Source of the DNA: ZC4RG30 sp041168985
Lineage (GTDB): Bacteria > Pseudomonadota > Gammaproteobacteria > Steroidobacterales > Steroidobacteraceae
Direction: 5' to 3'
NCBI GenBank assembly: GCA_041168985.1
Contig: JBEEKA010000052.1
Span: 1 to 10,068, forward strand
Length of the DNA: 10,068 nucleotides
Shown here one piece after another: positions 7,385 through 10,068 of the stretch. The notes under the pieces are model-generated. The model saw only the letters and a program-made list of their open reading frames with translations. It did not search any database and was not told the DNA's origin. The position numbers were made by a program, and so were the translations under genes. Numbering within the stretch: the first letter of the stretch is position 1; every line of letters begins with the position of its first letter.

Positions 7385-7405
7385 GCGGACTGGCGGGTCC
7401 CCCGT

Positions 7406-7429
7406 CGGGCCGCTGGTATCATCGGCCCG
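7406..7429. repeat. Inverted repeat flanking the ygjP -10 box
   Basis: CGGGCCG at 7406-7412 and CGGCCCG at 7423-7429 are perfect complements with 7-base arms and a 10-base centre. The centre holds the extended -10 element, and the right arm ends on the first base of the GTG start. The symmetry suggests a possible operator for a dimeric regulator. It is not positioned as a terminator because both flanking genes are transcribed away from it. Confidence 0.35.
7414..7422 (+). promoter_or_regulatory. Candidate extended -10 promoter of the ygjP-kynA pair
   Basis: TGGTATCAT is an extended -10 element: TG, one base, then TATCAT (5 of 6 matches to TATAAT). With normal spacing the first transcribed base is 7429, the G of the GTG start. 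No convincing -35 box exists, as is usual for extended -10 promoters. No Shine-Dalgarno precedes the GTG, so leaderless translation is likely if this promoter is real. Confidence 0.4.
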
Positions 7430-8172
7430 TGAATCCGCAGAGACTCCCGTGGAACCCGGCCGATGGCGACGACGTCGTCATCCGCGAGAGCACGCGTTCC
7501 CGGCGCCTGATGCTTCGCGTGCACGAAACTTCGCAGGTCGAAGTCGTCGTGCCGGTCGGCACGCCGCTGCGGCTGGTGCAGCAGTTCGTGGGCAGCCATC
7601 TCGACTGGATCGCCACGCGCGTGGCCCGGGCGCGGGCGCGGGCCCGTCCAGCCGAAGTGTTTCCCCCGCCGACCATCGACCTGGTTGCGCTGGGCGAGCA
7701 CTGGCGGCTCGAATCGCTGGAAGGTCCGGGCCCCGCCACGGTGCGGGAGCGCGAGGGGGAACGGCTCCTGCTCACGGGCAGCGCCGACACCGAGGCGCGC
7801 CGGGCGGCGCTGCGACGCTGGGTCCTGCGTCGGGCGCAGGCCGTGCTGCCGGACTGGCTGGGTGAAATCGCCGCGTTGCACGGATTCCGGCATGCGGCCG
7901 TCAGCATCCGCCTGCAGCGCAGTCGCTGGGGCAGCTGTTCCGCGAAGGGTGATATCAGCCTCAATGCGGCGCTGCTGTTCCAGCGGCCGGACGTGCTGCG
8001 CTACCTCTTCGTGCATGAACTGGCCCACACGAAGCACCTCAATCATTCCCGGCGCTTCTGGTCGCTCGTCGCGGCCTGCGAGCCGGGATTTCGCGAACTC
8101 GATGCGCAGCTGCGCCAGGGTTGGCGCAATGTGCCGGACTGGCTGCGACCGCAGCGCAAGGTGAATCCATGA
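7429..8172 (+). CDS. ygjP: YgjP-like (M48/DUF45) metallopeptidase
   Basis: A 247-residue cytoplasmic protein of the YgjP/DUF45 zinc-peptidase family, whose substrates are unknown. The N-terminal part has the family pattern of a strand region (VVIRESTRSRRLMLRVHET, 16-34) and VVVPVGTPLRLVQQFVGSHLDWI (39-61). The catalytic part contains RLQRSRWGSCSAKGDISLN (161-179), a strong YgjP signature, then HELAH at 196-200 (zinc ligands H196 and H200, catalytic E197), and HLNHSRRFW (203-211), whose H206 is the likely third ligand. All key residues are intact. A run of VARARARARP (65-74) comes from a short GC-rich codon repeat. The GTG at 7429 is the first start in frame and has no Shine-Dalgarno. The stop overlaps the kynA start as ATGA, so the two are probably translated together, although no functional link to tryptophan breakdown is known. 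Confidence 0.9.
   Translation: MNPQRLPWNPADGDDVVIRESTRSRRLMLRVHETSQVEVVVPVGTPLRLVQQFVGSHLDWIATRVARARARARPAEVFPPPTIDLVALGEHWRLESLEGPGPATVREREGERLLLTGSADTEARRAALRRWVLRRAQAVLPDWLGEIAALHGFRHAAVSIRLQRSRWGSCSAKGDISLNAALLFQRPDVLRYLFVHELAHTKHLNHSRRFWSLVAACEPGFRELDAQLRQGWRNVPDWLRPQRKVNP
8158..8161 (+). promoter_or_regulatory. Ribosome binding site of kynA inside ygjP
   Basis: AAGG lies 7 bases before the ATG at 8169. It supports that start over the GTG codons further upstream inside the metallopeptidase gene. Confidence 0.5.
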
Positions 8173-9032
8173 GCGAGAACGATCCGGACGTTGCCGCGGG
8201 TGGTCGCGTCGACCTCAGCAACGAGGGCATCCACTGGGAACTCGGCAATTCGCAGTCCTATGCCGAGTACCTGTCGCTCGACCTGCTGCTGAAGGCGCAG
8301 AAGCCGCTGTCGCGCGAGCACGACGAGATGCTGTTCATCGTCGTGCACCAGGTGTCGGAACTCTGGATGCGGCTGTTCCGGCACGAGCTGGCCGCCGTGC
8401 TGGAGTGCGTGCGCAAGGACGACATCGGCCAGTCGTTCAAGATGTTCGGCCGCATCTCGAAGCTGCAGGACCAGTTGCAGTCCGTCTGGGCCGTGCTCGC
8501 GACGATGACACCGGCCGACTACTCGGCATTCCGCAACGTGCTGCGACGTTCCTCTGGTTTCCAGTCGGCGCAGTACCGCATGCTGGAGTTCGGCCTAGGC
8601 AACAAGAACGCGGACATGGTCCGCGTGCACGCACGCGACGAAGAAGCCCATGCGATGCTCACCCGTGCCTTGCATGCGCCGAGCCTTTACGACGAAGTGC
8701 TGCGCCTGCTGAGCCGTCGGGGATATGGCGTGCCGCAGGAGGTGCTGGCCCGCGACGTGACGCAGCCCTACGAGGGCAGCAAGGCCGTGGCCGGCGCCTG
8801 GCTGGGCGTGTACCACAACAAGGAAAAGGACTGGGACCTCTACGAACTTGCCGAGCGCCTCGTCGACGTGGACCACAAGTTCCAGCTCTGGCGCTTCGAC
8901 CACATGAAGACGGTCGAGCGGATCATCGGGCACAAGCCCGGCACGGGAGGCACAAGCGGCGTGGCCTACCTGTCGAAGGCGCTGGCGCTCAGGTTCTTCC
9001 CGGAGTTGTGGCAGATCCGAACTTCGATGTGA
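8169..9032 (+). CDS. kynA: Tryptophan 2,3-dioxygenase
   Basis: A cytoplasmic haem enzyme of 287 residues that inserts O2 into the indole ring of L-tryptophan to form N-formylkynurenine, the first step of the kynurenine pathway. It follows the Xanthomonas campestris enzyme closely in sequence and in spacing of key residues. IHWELGNSQSYAEYLSLDLL (21-40) is the usual opening. HDEMLFIVVHQVSELWM (51-67) has distal H51, equivalent to Xanthomonas H55. Y118 and R122 match its substrate-binding Y113 and R117. H245 in QLWRFDHMKTV is the haem ligand, and T259 in KPGTGGTSGV matches T254. The protein ends with ALALRFFPELWQIRTSM. The ATG at 8169 overlaps the metallopeptidase stop and follows an AAGG. The last 44 bases overlap the end of msrQ on the other strand. 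No kynB, kynU or nearby kynurenine gene is in the window. Confidence 0.96.
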   Translation: MSENDPDVAAGGRVDLSNEGIHWELGNSQSYAEYLSLDLLLKAQKPLSREHDEMLFIVVHQVSELWMRLFRHELAAVLECVRKDDIGQSFKMFGRISKLQDQLQSVWAVLATMTPADYSAFRNVLRRSSGFQSAQYRMLEFGLGNKNADMVRVHARDEEAHAMLTRALHAPSLYDEVLRLLSRRGYGVPQEVLARDVTQPYEGSKAVAGAWLGVYHNKEKDWDLYELAERLVDVDHKFQLWRFDHMKTVERIIGHKPGTGGTSGVAYLSKALALRFFPELWQIRTSM

Positions 9033-9636
9033 CGCGCTGCCGCCAGCGGGGCCAGGCGCAGCGCCAGGCGAACAGCAGCGCGAGCAGGATGGCGTAGGCG
9101 AGGGGCTCGCGGTAGTCCTTCTTCACCTGCCACCAGAAATGCCAGACGCCGAGGACGGCGATGGCATAGACCAGCCGGTGCAGGCTTTGCCAGCGTCGTT
9201 TCAGGCGCCGCATCCAGCCATTCGTCGATGTCACGGCCAGCGGTATCAGCATCAGGACGGCAGCGAAGCCGATCGTGATGTAGGGCCGCTTCACGATGTC
9301 CGCGCCGATGGCAGGCAGGTCGAGGGCCTGATCTAGCCAGGCATAGGCCACGACATGCAGCAGCGCATAGAACGCGGCGAAAAGCCCCAGCATCCGCCTC
9401 AGGCGCTGCAGGTCGCCGTTGCGCGTGAGCTGCCGCAGCGGGGTGATGCAGAGCGTGATCCACAACAGTTGCAGGGCCGCCAGGCCACAGCGGTGTTCGA
9501 TCAGCTTCACGGGATCCGCGCCGAGCGACGCGCCGCCGATGCCGAAGGCGCCCGCCACGAGCCCTGCCAGCGGCCAGAAGGCCGCGATGAAGACCAGCGG
9601 CTTCCACAGCCAGCGATAGCGCTGCTCGACGGTCAT
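8989..9636 (-). CDS. msrQ: MsrQ, haem-binding membrane subunit of methionine sulfoxide reductase
   Basis: A 215-residue inner-membrane b-type haem protein, similar to E. coli MsrQ (YedZ). It passes electrons from the quinone pool or flavin donors to periplasmic MsrP. About six membrane helices are visible (roughly 12-32, 50-66, 82-102, 116-136, 152-170 and 178-194). GADPVKLIEHRCG (39-51) is the family signature. Candidate haem histidines are H48, H94 (LLHVVAY), H153 (SLHRLVY) and H166 (WHFWW). KRPYIT and AVTSTNG (134-140) are also typical. The frame stays open upstream into msrP, but the ATG at 9636 gives the proper N terminus; an AGGGG precedes it by 11 bases. It lies 23 bases after the msrP stop, so the two form an operon. 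The final residues (about 201-215) are not conserved and are encoded opposite the end of kynA. Confidence 0.95.
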   Translation of the reverse strand: MTVEQRYRWLWKPLVFIAAFWPLAGLVAGAFGIGGASLGADPVKLIEHRCGLAALQLLWITLCITPLRQLTRNGDLQRLRRMLGLFAAFYALLHVVAYAWLDQALDLPAIGADIVKRPYITIGFAAVLMLIPLAVTSTNGWMRRLKRRWQSLHRLVYAIAVLGVWHFWWQVKKDYREPLAYAILLALLFAWRCAWPRWRQRVTSKFGSATTPGRT

Positions 9637-9659
9637 GCGCGCGTCAGCCCCTGCCTGAA

Positions 9660-10068
9660 TCAAAAATTGCGCCGCAGGTCCATGCCGGAATAGAGGCTCG
9701 CCACCTCGCTGGCATAGCCATTGAAGGGCTGCGTCGCCTGGCGGTTCGCGAACAGCGATCCTCCCCCGATATGGCGTTCGGTCGCCTGGCTCCAGCGCGG
9801 GTGGTCCACGGCCGGATTCACGTTCGCATAGAACCCGTACTCCGACGGCGCGGCGGCGGACCAACTGGTGCGGGGCTGCTGTTCGGTGAAGTGGATCTTC
9901 ACGATCGACTTGATGCCCTTGAAGCCGTACTTCCACGGCACCACCAAGCGAAGCGGCGCACCGTTCTGGCCGAGCAATGTCTTGCCGTACAGACCCACCG
10001 CGAGCAGCGCCAACGGGTGCGTGGCCTCGTCGATGCGGAGGCCCTCGACGTAGGGCCAATCCAACACC
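9660..10068 (-). CDS. msrP: MsrP, catalytic subunit of periplasmic methionine sulfoxide reductase, C-terminal part
   Basis: The last 136 or so residues of MsrP (YedY), cut by the right edge of the window; E. coli MsrP has 334. The full protein is a Tat-exported molybdopterin enzyme that reduces free and protein-bound methionine sulfoxide in the periplasm. The visible part is very close to E. coli MsrP: LDWPYVEGLRIDEATHPLAL, GQNGAPLRLVVPWKYGFKGI, EYGFYANVNP, DHPRWSQATERHIGGG, then NGYASEVASLYSGMDLRRNF at the end. The missing part should hold the Tat signal and the molybdenum-ligating cysteine, so those cannot be judged. The first codon at the edge is a valine inside the protein, not a start. 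It precedes msrQ in the same operon. Confidence 0.96.
   Translation of the reverse strand, partial: VLDWPYVEGLRIDEATHPLALLAVGLYGKTLLGQNGAPLRLVVPWKYGFKGIKSIVKIHFTEQQPRTSWSAAAPSEYGFYANVNPAVDHPRWSQATERHIGGGSLFANRQATQPFNGYASEVASLYSGMDLRRNF

Noticed and set aside
7622..7648. GC-rich repeat encoding ARARARAR in the metallopeptidase
   Set aside because: It is a short codon repeat inside a coding helix, in frame and common in high-GC genomes. It is not a structural repeat element.
8121..8168. Earlier start for tryptophan dioxygenase inside ygjP
   Set aside because: The extra 16 residues have no family match, and the ATG at 8169 has a Shine-Dalgarno and a typical ATGA overlap.
9637..10059. MsrQ extended upstream through msrP to give a 356-residue protein
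   Set aside because: The extension is the out-of-frame reading of MsrP. The ATG at 9636 matches the family N terminus.
1..10068. Mobile elements, CRISPR arrays, tRNA or rRNA genes, defence or secondary-metabolite genes
   Set aside because: I looked for terminal repeats, transposase motifs, regularly spaced repeats and tRNA-like arms and found none. Nearly every base is covered by conserved metabolic genes.

Overview
This is a high-GC chromosomal segment from a proteobacterium, most likely a gammaproteobacterium. A Xanthomonadales-like lineage is my best guess, but only a guess. The main reasons are a fused aspartokinase-homoserine dehydrogenase (ThrA) in a thrA-thrB-thrC operon, an Escherichia-like TatD, a Pseudomonas-type low-specificity threonine aldolase, a Xanthomonas-like tryptophan 2,3-dioxygenase and a periplasmic MsrP/MsrQ pair. 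Gene density is very high. I see no mobile element, CRISPR array, rRNA, tRNA or phage gene.

Layout. Bases 1-70 (minus strand) carry the first residues of a MobA-like nucleotidyltransferase that runs off the left edge. A short control region (71-184) separates it from the divergent threonine operon. thrA (185-2707), thrB (2704-3639) and thrC (3639-4940) overlap by a few bases each. A small membrane-anchored NERD-like protein (4933-5568) overlaps the end of thrC. Facing it, with a 5-base gap, is a minus-strand pair, ltaE then tatD (7372 down to 5574), overlapping by 10 bases. A 56-base divergent control region (7373-7428) leads to a plus-strand pair: a YgjP-type metallopeptidase (7429-8172) and tryptophan 2,3-dioxygenase kynA (8169-9032). 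kynA ends tail-to-tail with msrQ, overlapping it by 44 bases. The right edge cuts msrP, which lies upstream of msrQ on the minus strand.

How the genes work together. ThrA, ThrB and ThrC supply the two ThrA steps of threonine synthesis plus homoserine kinase and threonine synthase. LtaE cleaves threonine to glycine and acetaldehyde, so synthesis and breakdown genes lie close together on opposite strands. MsrP and MsrQ form a two-part repair system that reduces methionine sulfoxide in periplasmic proteins using electrons from the inner membrane. KynA opens the kynurenine route of tryptophan breakdown, but no other kynurenine gene is in the window.

Most of the window is ordinary core metabolism. 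The less ordinary points are a NERD-like protein that seems to have lost the usual nuclease residues, two divergent start codons that both sit where leaderless transcripts would begin, palindromes in two divergent control regions, and the coding overlap of kynA with msrQ. I found no clear undescribed system.
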